From NCBI RefSeq assembly GCF_017894385.1, contig NZ_CP059560.1, positions 5,216,501-5,280,500 of the forward strand: a DNA stretch of 64,000 nucleotides, written 5' to 3'. Source of the stretch: Aromatoleum petrolei. Lineage in GTDB: Bacteria > Pseudomonadota > Gammaproteobacteria > Burkholderiales > Rhodocyclaceae. Numbering within the stretch: the first letter of the stretch is position 1; each line of letters begins with the position of its first letter. Position numbers and translations under genes: made by a program. Shown here one piece after another: positions 55,669 through 64,000 of the stretch. Under the pieces are notes generated by a model. That model saw nothing but the letters and a program-made list of their open reading frames with translations, ran no database searches and was not told where the DNA came from.

Positions 55669-56871
55669 TCAGGACCTGAATTCCACAACCGTCGGGCGCC
55701 GCACCTCCCAGTCGGCGATCCAGTCCGCGATTTGATCGTGCGGCAATGCCTTGGCGATGAACCAGCCTTGCGCCAGCTCGCAGCCGCTGTTGCGAAGGAA
55801 GTCCCAGTCCTCCCTGTCTTCCACCCCTTCCGCAACCGTTTTCATGCCGAGCTGGCGTGCCATCCCGAGGCTCGCCTCCAGGATCGCGCGCAGCGAGGCG
55901 TCGCGCCATGCACCATGAACAAAGCCGCGGTCGATTTTCAGTTCGCTGAACGGGATGTCGCGCAATTGCGCAAGCGACGAGTGTCCGGTGCCAAAATCAT
56001 CAATCGACAATCCGACGCGTTTGAGCCGCAGGCGCGCCAGCACCTCCAGCGGCGTCAGCGGATCCTTCATCAGGCGGCTTTCCGTAACCTCCAGCAATAG
56101 GCCGCTTGCCGCGATCCCGGCCTCGCCCAGCGCGCGCTCGACGAAATCCGGGAAGTCCAGCGACACCAGGTTATCCATCGACACGTTGACCGCCACCTGA
56201 AGCGCGTAGCCGTCATCGCCCCACGCGCGCGCATGACGCAAGGCCGTGCGCAGCACGGAACGCGTGAGTTCGTTGATCAGTCCGCTCTCTTCGGCGAGGG
56301 GAATGAACTGGTCGGGGAGAATCAATCCGTCCTGCGGGTGCCGCCAACGCACCAGGGTCTCGAATCCGGCGACGGCGCCCGATGCAAACTCGACCTTGGG
56401 CTGGTAGTAATTGACCAGTTCGCCATCGGCAATCGCGCACCGCAAGCGCTCTGCAGAGTACGTCTTGCGCTCCTTGTGCCCTTGTGCAGGGCCCTGGGCC
56501 ACGTCACCGGCAAGAATCTGCTTCAGTGTCTCGATCGACACCGGCTTGGTCAGCGCGCCCAACACCTTGAGATTGTGCGCCCGGGCAAGTTTCGCAGCGG
56601 TTTGCACGACCCGCTCGTCTTCGCCGCTGACCAGCACCAGCCCACCCTCATAGCCCACACGCACCAGATGGCGCACGAACTCGACTCCGTCCATCTCCGG
56701 CATCTGCAAGTCGCAGAAAATCAGCTCGGGTTTGGCTCCACCCCCTTCAAGCACCGACAAGGCCTCCTGAGCACTCGCGCAAGCTTGCACGCGCTCGAAA
56801 CCCATGCGACCGAGCTGATGGATGAGGAGCTTGCGCACGAAGGGCTCGTCATCGATCACGAGTATGTTCAT
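55669..56871 (-). CDS. Response regulator with EAL domain (probable c-di-GMP phosphodiesterase)
   Basis: A 400-residue protein. Residues 1-120: receiver with Asp in LIFCDLQMPEMDG. Residues about 145-390: EAL domain where the name motif reads ETLVRW; the other catalytic residues are present (NVSMDN, LEVTES, IDDFGTGHSS, ELKIDRGFV, VAEGVED), so it is probably active in degrading c-di-GMP. It overlaps the hybrid kinase gene (ATGA), so the kinase is the likely partner. Confidence 0.93.
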   Translation of the reverse strand: MNILVIDDEPFVRKLLIHQLGRMGFERVQACASAQEALSVLEGGGAKPELIFCDLQMPEMDGVEFVRHLVRVGYEGGLVLVSGEDERVVQTAAKLARAHNLKVLGALTKPVSIETLKQILAGDVAQGPAQGHKERKTYSAERLRCAIADGELVNYYQPKVEFASGAVAGFETLVRWRHPQDGLILPDQFIPLAEESGLINELTRSVLRTALRHARAWGDDGYALQVAVNVSMDNLVSLDFPDFVERALGEAGIAASGLLLEVTESRLMKDPLTPLEVLARLRLKRVGLSIDDFGTGHSSLAQLRDIPFSELKIDRGFVHGAWRDASLRAILEASLGMARQLGMKTVAEGVEDREDWDFLRNSGCELAQGWFIAKALPHDQIADWIADWEVRRPTVVEFRS

Positions 56872-59800
56872 CCCGAGCCCCCGATCCGGGTCGCTTCATT
56901 CAACTGTCTGTCGAGTGCGGCTTGGACCGCGCCAACCACCTCGTCAAAGCGGCTCATTGCCTGCTCCAGTTCCCCCTGGTCCGCCGCCTGCACGGCCGCC
57001 TCGATGCGGTTGCACAACTCTCCGAGCTCGAGAGCACCCACCGTGCGCGAGGAAGACTTCAACTTGTGCGCACTACCGGCCACTGCACCCATGTCACCGG
57101 CGACGAACGTCCGCCGCACATCCGCGGTCAGGAGCGCGACCGAAGCGCGATAGTCACACAGGAATTCGTGAACCACCGCGGGATCATCACCCACCAGCCC
57201 GGTGAGGACCGACACGTTCAGGATCGGCAGTTCGGCCGCAGAGGCAGCCACCACGGTCGCGCACCCCTGCGGAGGCACCGTCCCCGGCACCGGCATTTCC
57301 TGCAAGGGCAGCCAGGTCGCGAGTTTCGCATCGAGCGCATCTAGCCTGACCGGTTTGGTAAGGTACGCGTCCATCCCTGCATCCAGTGCCCGGCGCGCTT
57401 CCCCCTGCAACACGTTTGCCGTGAGCGCGACGATGAGTGTGCGTGCCGTGGGCCCCTCCGCCTCGCGAACCGCTTTCGTCAGGCTGTATCCGTCCATGTT
57501 CGGCATGTGGAGGTCGGTCAGTATCAATGCGTAATTCCCCACTTGCCACATCCGCAGCGCCTCGGCCCCGTCGCTGGCAACCTCCGCCGCGTAACCGAGC
57601 AGCCGCAGTTGTTCGAGGATCACCTTCCTGTTGATCTCATCATCGTCCGCGACGAGGATCAGCCGCCCCTGCTTCCGCGCGTCTTCCACACTCGGTGCCG
57701 TTTTGCCACGCTGAATTGCGCCTTCCGTGAATCCGGCTTGGAAGATTTCAGGCGATGCCCGCCCCGCCGCGACCGCCACTGCCCGCAGCAAGGACTGGCG
57801 ACGCAGCACATTGCCGTCGACCACTACAGTGTCAGGCGCAGCAATACGCGGCCGACGGCGCCTGCCATGAGTGATCCTGACGCGAGCGACAGCGTGCGCA
57901 GCCACACCTTCCGGACGGCCCGCCGGCGCCCTTTCGTTGCCGAACCCGATCAGGACCACCGGCGGCTCCAGGTCGGCGAGTAACGCCCCTGTCGCGTCCT
58001 CGTTGTCGGTCCGGAACACCCGCGCGCCGGCGTACTCCAGGTACGCGCACAAGTCGTCGATATCGAATTCGGCCCCCTCCGCCAGAACGCAACTCACGCC
58101 GCCGAGCTCGGTCAACGCCCGCGCAGGCTGTTCGGCGGAAACCACGAACGGAATCGTCACGGTAAACGTCGCACCCTCACCCGGTTCGCTGGAAACCTCG
58201 ATCTGGCCTCCCATCATGTCCACCAAGCGACGGCAAATCGCCAATCCCAGCCCAGTGCCGCCATAACGGCGGGTGGTCGATGTCTCAGCCTGTGTGAAAG
58301 GATGGAACAACTCCTTGATCTGTGCCGGATCGATACCGATTCCGTTGTCCGCAATCGTAAAGGCGAGTCTCGTGGGCGCAGTGCCTGCAGCGACCACGCG
58401 GACGGAGACGCGGCCGCGGATTTGCGGACGGCCCGCAGAAAACTTGATCGCATTTCCCACGAGGTTGTACAGGATCTGCCGCAGACGGATTTCGTCACCC
58501 TGAAGACGACCGGGTATGTCCGGGGCGACGAACACAGACAGGTCGACATTGCGACGCGCCGCCACGGGAAGCAGCGAACCCGCGAGGCCCTCGACCAGCT
58601 CTTCGATCGACACCGGCCCGATATCGAGTTCCATCCGTCCTGCCTCGATCTTCGAGAAATCGAGGATATCGTCGATGATGCGCAGCAGCGTGTTCGACGA
58701 CTCGCGAACGGTCGCCACCAGATCCGCCTGATGTTCGGACAAGTGAGTGCGCGCCAGCACCTCGACCAATCCGAGCACCCCGTTCATGGGAGTTCGAATC
58801 TCATGGCTCATCGCGGCCAGGAAGGCCGATTTCGCCACGTTTGCCTGCTCGGCGTCCTCACGCGCCTGCGTCAGTGCCTCGATCAAGGCCTTGCGCTCGC
58901 CGATGTCCCGAAGTGTGCCGATGAAGAACGGTTCGTCATGCACGCGGTACTCGGCCACGCTGAGTTCCAGCACGATGGGGTGGCCCAGCTTGTGCAGCCC
59001 CTCGACCACCCGCGTCGTGCCGATGATGTACCTCTGACCGCTCGCCAGGTAGCGCGAGAGGTAATCGTCGTGATGCTCGCGGTGCGGTGACGGCATCAGC
59101 ATCGACACGTTCCGGCCGATGACCTCCTCGCTGCGATAGCCGAACACGGTCTCGACCGCCGGATTGGCTGCCTGCACGATCCCACGCGAATTGATCGTAA
59201 CGACGCACTCGAGCAGGTTGTCCACGACCGCTCGAATTTCTTCCTTCTTTGCGTTGAGGGCATTCAACGCCGCCTCGCGCTCACCGACGCGACGGCTCAA
59301 TTCTGCGTTCAGATCGCGCAGATGCTGGGCGCGCTCGTGCCGCGTCGTGCAGTCGTGCGCCGTCACGAGCATCAGTCCGTCCGGCAGCGGCAAGGCCTTC
59401 CACTCCAGCCAGCGCCATGTACCGTCCTTGCAGCGATAACGATTCTCGAAGCCCACCGTCGTTTGCCCGTGGGCAATGCGATCCACTTCGGCGAGCGTTG
59501 CCTCGACATCGTCCGGATGCACGAAATCGAGGAAGGGGCGCGACAAGAACTCCTCGTCGCTCCATCCGAGGGTCCGACCGAATGCCGGGTTCACTCGCCT
59601 GAAATAACCGTCCACGCCTGCGAGGCCGAGCAGGTCGAGCGACAAGTCGAAAATGCGGTCACGTTCATCCTCAGCGGCAAGCCGTGCATCCAGCGCGCGC
59701 CGGAGATCGGCAGTCCGTTGCGTTACCTCGGCCTCGATGGCCGCGGTATGGCCGGCATTGCTCAAGCCGACATAGGCCACGAGCAATGCCGCCAACACGG

Positions 59801-61376
59801 AAAATATCTGATAGATCTGCTCCTCTATCCGGTAACCGGAATAGCTCGTAGCATCTTCTGGCGCCATTTCCAGTCTCAGCGTCCGCCCGCCGAGTCCGAT
59901 TTCCCTGCGCGCCAGCGGTGTTGCATCCGCAGGCATTTCATCGAGCAAGGTCTGCACGGGATCGCCAGTCGTCACATCGGAAATGCGGAAACCGATGTTC
60001 CGTGCGCGTGCCACTGCTGCCAAGGGCTCAAACAGCTGCTCGACGTCGAACACGCCGACCACATAGCCGAGCAGGTCACGAGTTCCAACCCGCCCGGGGC
60101 TGACCCATGATCCACGCACAATCCCATGCACAGGCTGGAACACGAGCAGCGATTGCCGCTCGGTGCGAAGCAGCGGCGTGGTTCGGACAAGGTGTGGCGC
60201 GCCGCTCTCCCGTGCGTGCCGCATCTCCACGCGCCGATGCGTATCGGATGCATGGTCGAGCCCGAGAATGTCGCGCCCAGCCTCCTGCGGCTCGCTAAAC
60301 AGAATCGGGAAATACTCGGCTCGAAGGGCGGGCCTCTTACGACCACCATTGACACCGAGCTCAAACACATGGAAATCCCGGACACCTTCGGCTCGAACCT
60401 CACGCTCGAATCCTTCGCGCTCCCCGCTCAACACTCGCGGCGCCCAATCGATCGACATCAGCGCCGGATGCCGGGTGATCCAGCGCGTGAAGATCGCGAA
60501 CTCCTCCCGGGTGAATTGCTCGCTGGCGTTGATAAAGCGCTCGACACCCTCGAGCGGCGCGATGACGCCGGGTACCGGAAGCAAGCCGTTCTCGAACACC
60601 TGGTCCATCGCTCCGGAGATCTCGATGTTCTTTCGGTAGCTGGCCAGCCGGTCGACGCCAAAACTGCCCGCCGAGAGCAGCACCACCACGACGAGCAGCA
60701 GAATGGAAATTCTCGCCTTGCCCCCCATGCGCGCCCACTCGGACCCAGCGCCCGGCCAGACGAGGAGCACAAGTGGCGTGAACAACAGCACGCCGAGCGT
60801 GTCGCCGGCCCACCATGCCAGCCAGACGCCTGCCGCCTCCGCCACCGATATCCGTCCAAAGGTCAGCAGAGTGGCCACAGCGATGCTAGACGCCACCAGG
60901 CATGCAGCCGGCCCCACAAGCAGGAGAAATCGCACCAGATCGCGAGCGCGCGCAACATCGATCGACATACGCAGGAAACGTCTGGCCAGCCGGCACGCGA
61001 ACAATGCCTGTGCCGTCGCCCCCGTGGCGATCAGCGCTGCCACCACCGCGCCAACGGGCGTTCGGTCGAGCAGGAAGACGACGATGAACGCGCCCAGCCA
61101 GACACCGGGCCAGCAACGCCGCCCCCAGCCGATCAGACAGCCCAGTGCGACGCCCGCCGCTGGCCAAACCGGAGATGCATAGCCGGCAGAGGACGTCAGG
61201 ACGCCGGCCAGCAGACCCGCAAGGATGTACATCGCGGCGAGCGCTGCGATGCGCGAAAAGAAAGCGGCAGGCCCGATTGAAACGGCCATTTGCACGCCAG
61301 CCGCAGGCTTTGCCGCTAGCGAAGCAGGACCAGGGTGATCGAGCTCGGCCCGCAGCCGGGGATCGGAATCGGCCAT
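56868..61376 (-). CDS. Hybrid sensor kinase: MASE1, CHASE, two PAS, HK, REC, HPt
   Basis: A 1502-residue multi-domain kinase. An N-terminal MASE1 membrane region, then a CHASE-type periplasmic domain (EFAIFTRWITRHPALMSIDWAPRVL) and another helix, two PAS domains (GYFRRVNPAFGRTLGWSDEEFL and GIVQAANPAVETVFGYRSEEVIG), HisKA with MSHEIRTPMNGVLG, an ATPase domain, a degenerate receiver-like segment, a receiver with Asp near 1288 (LILTDLHMPNMDG), and an HPt with His near 1437 (AHKLKSSSRTVGALELG). Signal passes His-Asp-His, probably to the overlapping REC-EAL protein, so an outside cue sets c-di-GMP. Confidence 0.93.
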   Translation of the reverse strand: MADSDPRLRAELDHPGPASLAAKPAAGVQMAVSIGPAAFFSRIAALAAMYILAGLLAGVLTSSAGYASPVWPAAGVALGCLIGWGRRCWPGVWLGAFIVVFLLDRTPVGAVVAALIATGATAQALFACRLARRFLRMSIDVARARDLVRFLLLVGPAACLVASSIAVATLLTFGRISVAEAAGVWLAWWAGDTLGVLLFTPLVLLVWPGAGSEWARMGGKARISILLLVVVVLLSAGSFGVDRLASYRKNIEISGAMDQVFENGLLPVPGVIAPLEGVERFINASEQFTREEFAIFTRWITRHPALMSIDWAPRVLSGEREGFEREVRAEGVRDFHVFELGVNGGRKRPALRAEYFPILFSEPQEAGRDILGLDHASDTHRRVEMRHARESGAPHLVRTTPLLRTERQSLLVFQPVHGIVRGSWVSPGRVGTRDLLGYVVGVFDVEQLFEPLAAVARARNIGFRISDVTTGDPVQTLLDEMPADATPLARREIGLGGRTLRLEMAPEDATSYSGYRIEEQIYQIFSVLAALLVAYVGLSNAGHTAAIEAEVTQRTADLRRALDARLAAEDERDRIFDLSLDLLGLAGVDGYFRRVNPAFGRTLGWSDEEFLSRPFLDFVHPDDVEATLAEVDRIAHGQTTVGFENRYRCKDGTWRWLEWKALPLPDGLMLVTAHDCTTRHERAQHLRDLNAELSRRVGEREAALNALNAKKEEIRAVVDNLLECVVTINSRGIVQAANPAVETVFGYRSEEVIGRNVSMLMPSPHREHHDDYLSRYLASGQRYIIGTTRVVEGLHKLGHPIVLELSVAEYRVHDEPFFIGTLRDIGERKALIEALTQAREDAEQANVAKSAFLAAMSHEIRTPMNGVLGLVEVLARTHLSEHQADLVATVRESSNTLLRIIDDILDFSKIEAGRMELDIGPVSIEELVEGLAGSLLPVAARRNVDLSVFVAPDIPGRLQGDEIRLRQILYNLVGNAIKFSAGRPQIRGRVSVRVVAAGTAPTRLAFTIADNGIGIDPAQIKELFHPFTQAETSTTRRYGGTGLGLAICRRLVDMMGGQIEVSSEPGEGATFTVTIPFVVSAEQPARALTELGGVSCVLAEGAEFDIDDLCAYLEYAGARVFRTDNEDATGALLADLEPPVVLIGFGNERAPAGRPEGVAAHAVARVRITHGRRRRPRIAAPDTVVVDGNVLRRQSLLRAVAVAAGRASPEIFQAGFTEGAIQRGKTAPSVEDARKQGRLILVADDDEINRKVILEQLRLLGYAAEVASDGAEALRMWQVGNYALILTDLHMPNMDGYSLTKAVREAEGPTARTLIVALTANVLQGEARRALDAGMDAYLTKPVRLDALDAKLATWLPLQEMPVPGTVPPQGCATVVAASAAELPILNVSVLTGLVGDDPAVVHEFLCDYRASVALLTADVRRTFVAGDMGAVAGSAHKLKSSSRTVGALELGELCNRIEAAVQAADQGELEQAMSRFDEVVGAVQAALDRQLNEATRIGGSG

Positions 61377-61506
61377 CAGGGTGCGCCTCGCGAACCGGAG
61401 AGCACAGGGACGAAAATGCTGCTGTAATTCAGTATTCGCGCAATGCTATCACCCATTCAACATCAGTGGGTGAAATTCCTCACACATCGAACGCTATCAG
61501 CGATCG

Positions 61507-61752
61507 CTACAATTTGCTGTGGGTCCCGTCACAGTACGGCTTGTTGCCCGTACGCTTGCATCCGCAGAGATAGGCTGTGCCGGTCGCAGCAGCCTGGAAC
61601 TTTACCGGCACGAACGGCCCGCCCTTGTGCGAGCCGTCGCAGAAAGGCTGATGTTTGCTGTTGCCGCACGCACACCAGAAATAGTCCTTGCCGGCCTCGA
61701 GCTCAACGGCGTAAGGCCCCTTCTGCGCGATGTTCGGAACGGGATCGTTCAT
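61507..61752 (-). CDS. CDGSH iron-sulfur protein, two clusters
   Basis: An 81-residue protein with two CDGSH motifs: Cys27, Cys29, Cys38, His42 (CACGNSKHQPFCDGSH) and Cys63, Cys65, Cys74, His78 (CGCKRTGNKPYCDGTH). Each should hold a 2Fe-2S cluster bound by three Cys and one His. Cytoplasmic; role unknown, redox or cluster transfer likely. GAGGAG precedes the ATG. Confidence 0.93.
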   Translation of the reverse strand: MNDPVPNIAQKGPYAVELEAGKDYFWCACGNSKHQPFCDGSHKGGPFVPVKFQAAATGTAYLCGCKRTGNKPYCDGTHSKL

Positions 61753-61831
61753 GGCATTCTCCTCGATATGCATGCGGACAACCTCGATGCGATCCGCACA
61801 CTCCAATCTAGTCCAGTGCCCCAAAAACGGC

Positions 61832-62035
61832 TCAGTAGTGCGGCGGAATTTCCTCGCGCAGGTCACGCCGCTCGCCGGGCGGAGCGGATGCGATCTGGCG
61901 GTGCAGTTCGACGATCTGCTTCTGCAAGCGGTCGATGAGCTGCTGCTGGCGGAACACCGTCATGTTGAGCTCGTCGATCGCGTCCTCGGCGAGTGCGAGC
62001 TTGCTCTCGATGCGATCCAGGCGGTCTTCCGTCAT
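61832..62035 (-). CDS. slyX: SlyX family protein
   Basis: A 67-residue protein, almost all coiled coil (RIESKLALAEDAIDELNMTVFRQQQLIDRLQKQIVEL) and ending in the family tail EEIPPHY. Function unknown. Starts within the stop of the FAD-protein gene (ATGA). Confidence 0.92.
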   Translation of the reverse strand: MTEDRLDRIESKLALAEDAIDELNMTVFRQQQLIDRLQKQIVELHRQIASAPPGERRDLREEIPPHY

Positions 62036-63657
62036 GCCTCCTCCTCCACGACGGTCACGTCGCCCAAGACGGACTTGGCGACCGCTTCGGCAACGCGAAT
62101 GCCATCGACGCCGGCCGAAAGAATGCCCCCAGCGTAGCCTGCTCCCTCGCCCGCGGGATAAAGTCCCTTCACGTTCAGGCTCTGGCAATCCACGTCACGC
62201 GTAATACGCAGCGGCGACGAGGTGCGTGTCTCGACCCCCGTTAGCACCGCATCGCGCATGGAGAAGCCCTTGATCTGGCGCTCGAAGGCGGGCAGCGCCT
62301 CGCGCACCGCGGCGATCGCGTAGTCCGGCAGACTCGTCGACAGGTCGCCGAGCTTCACGCCCGGCTTGTACGAGGGCTCAACCGAGCCGAGCACGCTGGA
62401 CGGCTGACCCTTGATGAAGTCGCCGACGAGCTGGCCCGGCGCGATGTAGTCGCCGCCGCCCAGCTCGTAGGCGCGCGATTCCCAGTGGCGCTGGAACGCG
62501 ATGCCGGCAAGCGGCCCACCCGGGTAATCGCCGGGCGTGATGCCGACGACGATGCCGGCGTTGGCATTGCGCTCGTTGCGCGAATACTGGCTCATGCCGT
62601 TCGTGACCACGCGGTTCGGCTCGGAGGTCGCCGCGACCACCGTCCCGCCCGGGCACATGCAGAAGCTGTAGACCGAGCGGCCGTTCTTCGCATGATGGAC
62701 CAGCTTGTAGTCCGCGGCGCCCAGCACGGGATGCCCTGCATTGGGGCCGAAGCGCGCCTTGTCGATGAGCGATTGCGGATGCTCGACGCGGAACCCCACC
62801 GAGAACGGCTTGGCCTCCATAAACACGCCGCGCTCGTGCAGCATCTCGAAAGTGTCGCGCGCGCTGTGACCCAGCGCGAGGATGACGTGGTCCGAGCGGA
62901 TCTCTTCTCCGTTCGCGAGCACGACGCCGCGCAAGTGCCCGTCCTCGATGCGCACGTCGGCCACGCGCTGCTGAAAGCGGATTTCGCCGCCCAGCGCGAT
63001 GATCTCGGCGCGCATGGTCTCCACCATGCCGACGAGGCGGAAGGTGCCGATGTGCGGCTTGCTCACATACAGGATCTCTTCGGGAGCGCCCGCCTTCACG
63101 AACTCGGTGAGCACCTTCCTGCCGTAGTGCTTCGGGTCCTTGATCTGGCTGTAAAGCTTGCCGTCGGAAAAGGTGCCCGCCCCGCCCTCGCCGAACTGCA
63201 CGTTCGACTCCGGATTCAGCACGCTCTTGCGCCACAGCCCCCAGGTATCCTTGGTGCGCTCGCGCACGGCCTTGCCGCGCTCCAGCACGAGGGGGCGGAA
63301 GCCCATCTGCGCCAGGATCAGGGCCGCGAAGATGCCGCAAGGGCCGAAGCCGACGACGACCGGCCGATGGGCGAGCTGCTCGGGAGCCTTGCCGACAAAG
63401 CGGTAATTCGTGTCGGGCGTGGGCCCGATGTGCCGGTCGCCCGCGAATCTGGCCAGCACTGCCGCCTCGTCCGCGAGCACCAGGTCGATCGTGTAGCTCA
63501 GCGTGATCGAGCTCGGCTTGCGTGCATCGTAGCTGCGCTTGAACACGGTGAACGCGCCCAGGTCGGCGGACGTGATGCCAAGACGGGCGACGATGGCGTC
63601 CCTCAGTGCGTCCTCGGGGTGGTCGAGGGGCAGCCTGAGTTCGTTGATTCGCAGCAT
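62032..63657 (-). CDS. FAD-dependent oxidoreductase, uncharacterised
   Basis: A 541-residue protein; the Met of MLRINELRLPLDHPED is chosen. A short N-terminal domain (about 100 residues) precedes the FAD loop VVVGFGPCGIFAALIL; further family segments are FGEGGAGTFSDGKLYSQIKD and the C-terminal YPAGEGAGYAGGILSAGVDGI. Resembles the large family of bacterial FAD proteins annotated as dehydrogenases. Substrate unknown. Translationally coupled to slyX. Confidence 0.9.
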   Translation of the reverse strand: MLRINELRLPLDHPEDALRDAIVARLGITSADLGAFTVFKRSYDARKPSSITLSYTIDLVLADEAAVLARFAGDRHIGPTPDTNYRFVGKAPEQLAHRPVVVGFGPCGIFAALILAQMGFRPLVLERGKAVRERTKDTWGLWRKSVLNPESNVQFGEGGAGTFSDGKLYSQIKDPKHYGRKVLTEFVKAGAPEEILYVSKPHIGTFRLVGMVETMRAEIIALGGEIRFQQRVADVRIEDGHLRGVVLANGEEIRSDHVILALGHSARDTFEMLHERGVFMEAKPFSVGFRVEHPQSLIDKARFGPNAGHPVLGAADYKLVHHAKNGRSVYSFCMCPGGTVVAATSEPNRVVTNGMSQYSRNERNANAGIVVGITPGDYPGGPLAGIAFQRHWESRAYELGGGDYIAPGQLVGDFIKGQPSSVLGSVEPSYKPGVKLGDLSTSLPDYAIAAVREALPAFERQIKGFSMRDAVLTGVETRTSSPLRITRDVDCQSLNVKGLYPAGEGAGYAGGILSAGVDGIRVAEAVAKSVLGDVTVVEEEA

Positions 63658-63712
63658 GGTGATTCCGTTACAAGTTCGCGGGGACGTGCCGCGCACGTCG
63701 AAGGCCGCGATT

Positions 63713-64000
63713 TTAAACGGGATTGCCCGCCGTCACCGTGTTTTCGCGCCCGCGCGCGGCCATCACCCTGAGCACCAGGACGAGCACCGTCCCGACCGCC
63801 ATCACGCCCGCGGCCATGTAGAGCCCGTCGGCGTAGCTGCCACCATGCGCGGCAATCGTGCCGGTGACCGCCGGCCCGGCAATCTGCGCGACCCCGTAGG
63901 CGATGGTCATCTTGCCCATCATCTTCGCCGGACGGGTCGGGTAGTAGCGGCCGGCCATCGTCAGGACGAGGCTCACCGCGCCGATGAAATTGCCGCCGAA
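63713..64000 (-). CDS. MFS transporter, C-terminal part, cut by the window edge
   Basis: The last 95 or so residues of a major facilitator; the gene continues past 64000 and its start is not visible. Helices include KMTIAYGVAQIAGPAVTGTIAA and LYMAAGVMAVGTVLVLVLRVM. The MAGRYYPTRPAKMMGKMT segment is like YbfB/YjiJ-type MFS proteins. Substrate unknown. Not a pseudogene on the evidence seen. Confidence 0.75.
   Translation of the reverse strand, partial: FGGNFIGAVSLVLTMAGRYYPTRPAKMMGKMTIAYGVAQIAGPAVTGTIAAHGGSYADGLYMAAGVMAVGTVLVLVLRVMAARGRENTVTAGNPV

Noticed and set aside
61450..61472. Weak hairpin (CACCCA/TGGGTG) upstream of the hybrid kinase gene
   Set aside because: Only six pairs with an 11-base loop and no supporting context; such repeats are expected by chance.

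Overview
The window is high-GC chromosomal DNA from a betaproteobacterium of the Azoarcus/Aromatoleum type (Rhodocyclales). The main reason is a complete Azoarcus-type gene cluster for anaerobic benzoate breakdown, with its own repressor bzdR. The other genes (LemA/TPM, CstA, two Liv-type ABC transporters, large c-di-GMP and phosphorelay proteins) fit a free-living, respiratory, denitrifier-like bacterium. I see no rRNA, insertion sequence, prophage or CRISPR array.

Layout. (1) 387-9539: a secreted DUF6351 protein; then, divergently, a compact sulfur-carrier operon made of a JAMM peptidase, a one-chain fusion of carrier, rhodanese and E1 enzyme, a CysM-like cysteine synthase and a 1-Cys peroxiredoxin; then a hypothetical gene, LemA with two TPM-domain proteins, and a DUF423 membrane protein. 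(2) 9751-32215, minus strand: the bzd region. Reading in the direction of transcription it holds bzdR, a 580-base regulatory gap, bzdN-O-P-Q (ATP-dependent benzoyl-CoA reductase), bzdM (ferredoxin), bzdS-T-U (unknown roles), bzdV (electron-transfer flavoprotein), a 60-residue Cys-rich ORF, bzdW-X-Y (hydratase, dehydrogenase, ring hydrolase), bzdZ, bzdA (benzoate-CoA ligase), a five-gene ABC transporter and an MFS carrier (bzdK). Uptake, activation, ring reduction, modified beta-oxidation and ring opening to 3-hydroxypimelyl-CoA are thus encoded in one direction. (3) 32331-43264: housekeeping and orphan genes (gltX, two tandem tRNA-Val, HDOD, DUF1631, thioesterase, PQQ-type sugar dehydrogenase) and a group of small Cys-containing proteins. 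(4) 43310-49998, plus strand: a GntR/FCD regulator translationally coupled to a second complete Liv-type transporter and an EamA permease. (5) 50014-55589: a two-component system divergent from cstA-ybdD-yjiA; the gap between them carries a perfect 22-bp palindrome. (6) 55669-61376: a REC-EAL protein and a 1502-residue hybrid kinase whose genes overlap. (7) 61507-64000: CDGSH protein, SlyX, a FAD protein and a truncated MFS gene at the window edge.

The points most worth following up are the carrier-rhodanese-E1 fusion with its JAMM peptidase and cysteine synthase (a rearranged form of the actinobacterial CysO/Mec/CysM route), the TGCA-rich candidate BzdR/BoxR operator in front of the second transporter operon, the unannotated Cys-rich ORF inside the bzd operon, and the operator array between the kinase and cstA. 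All assignments come from reading motifs and gene order; no database search was run.
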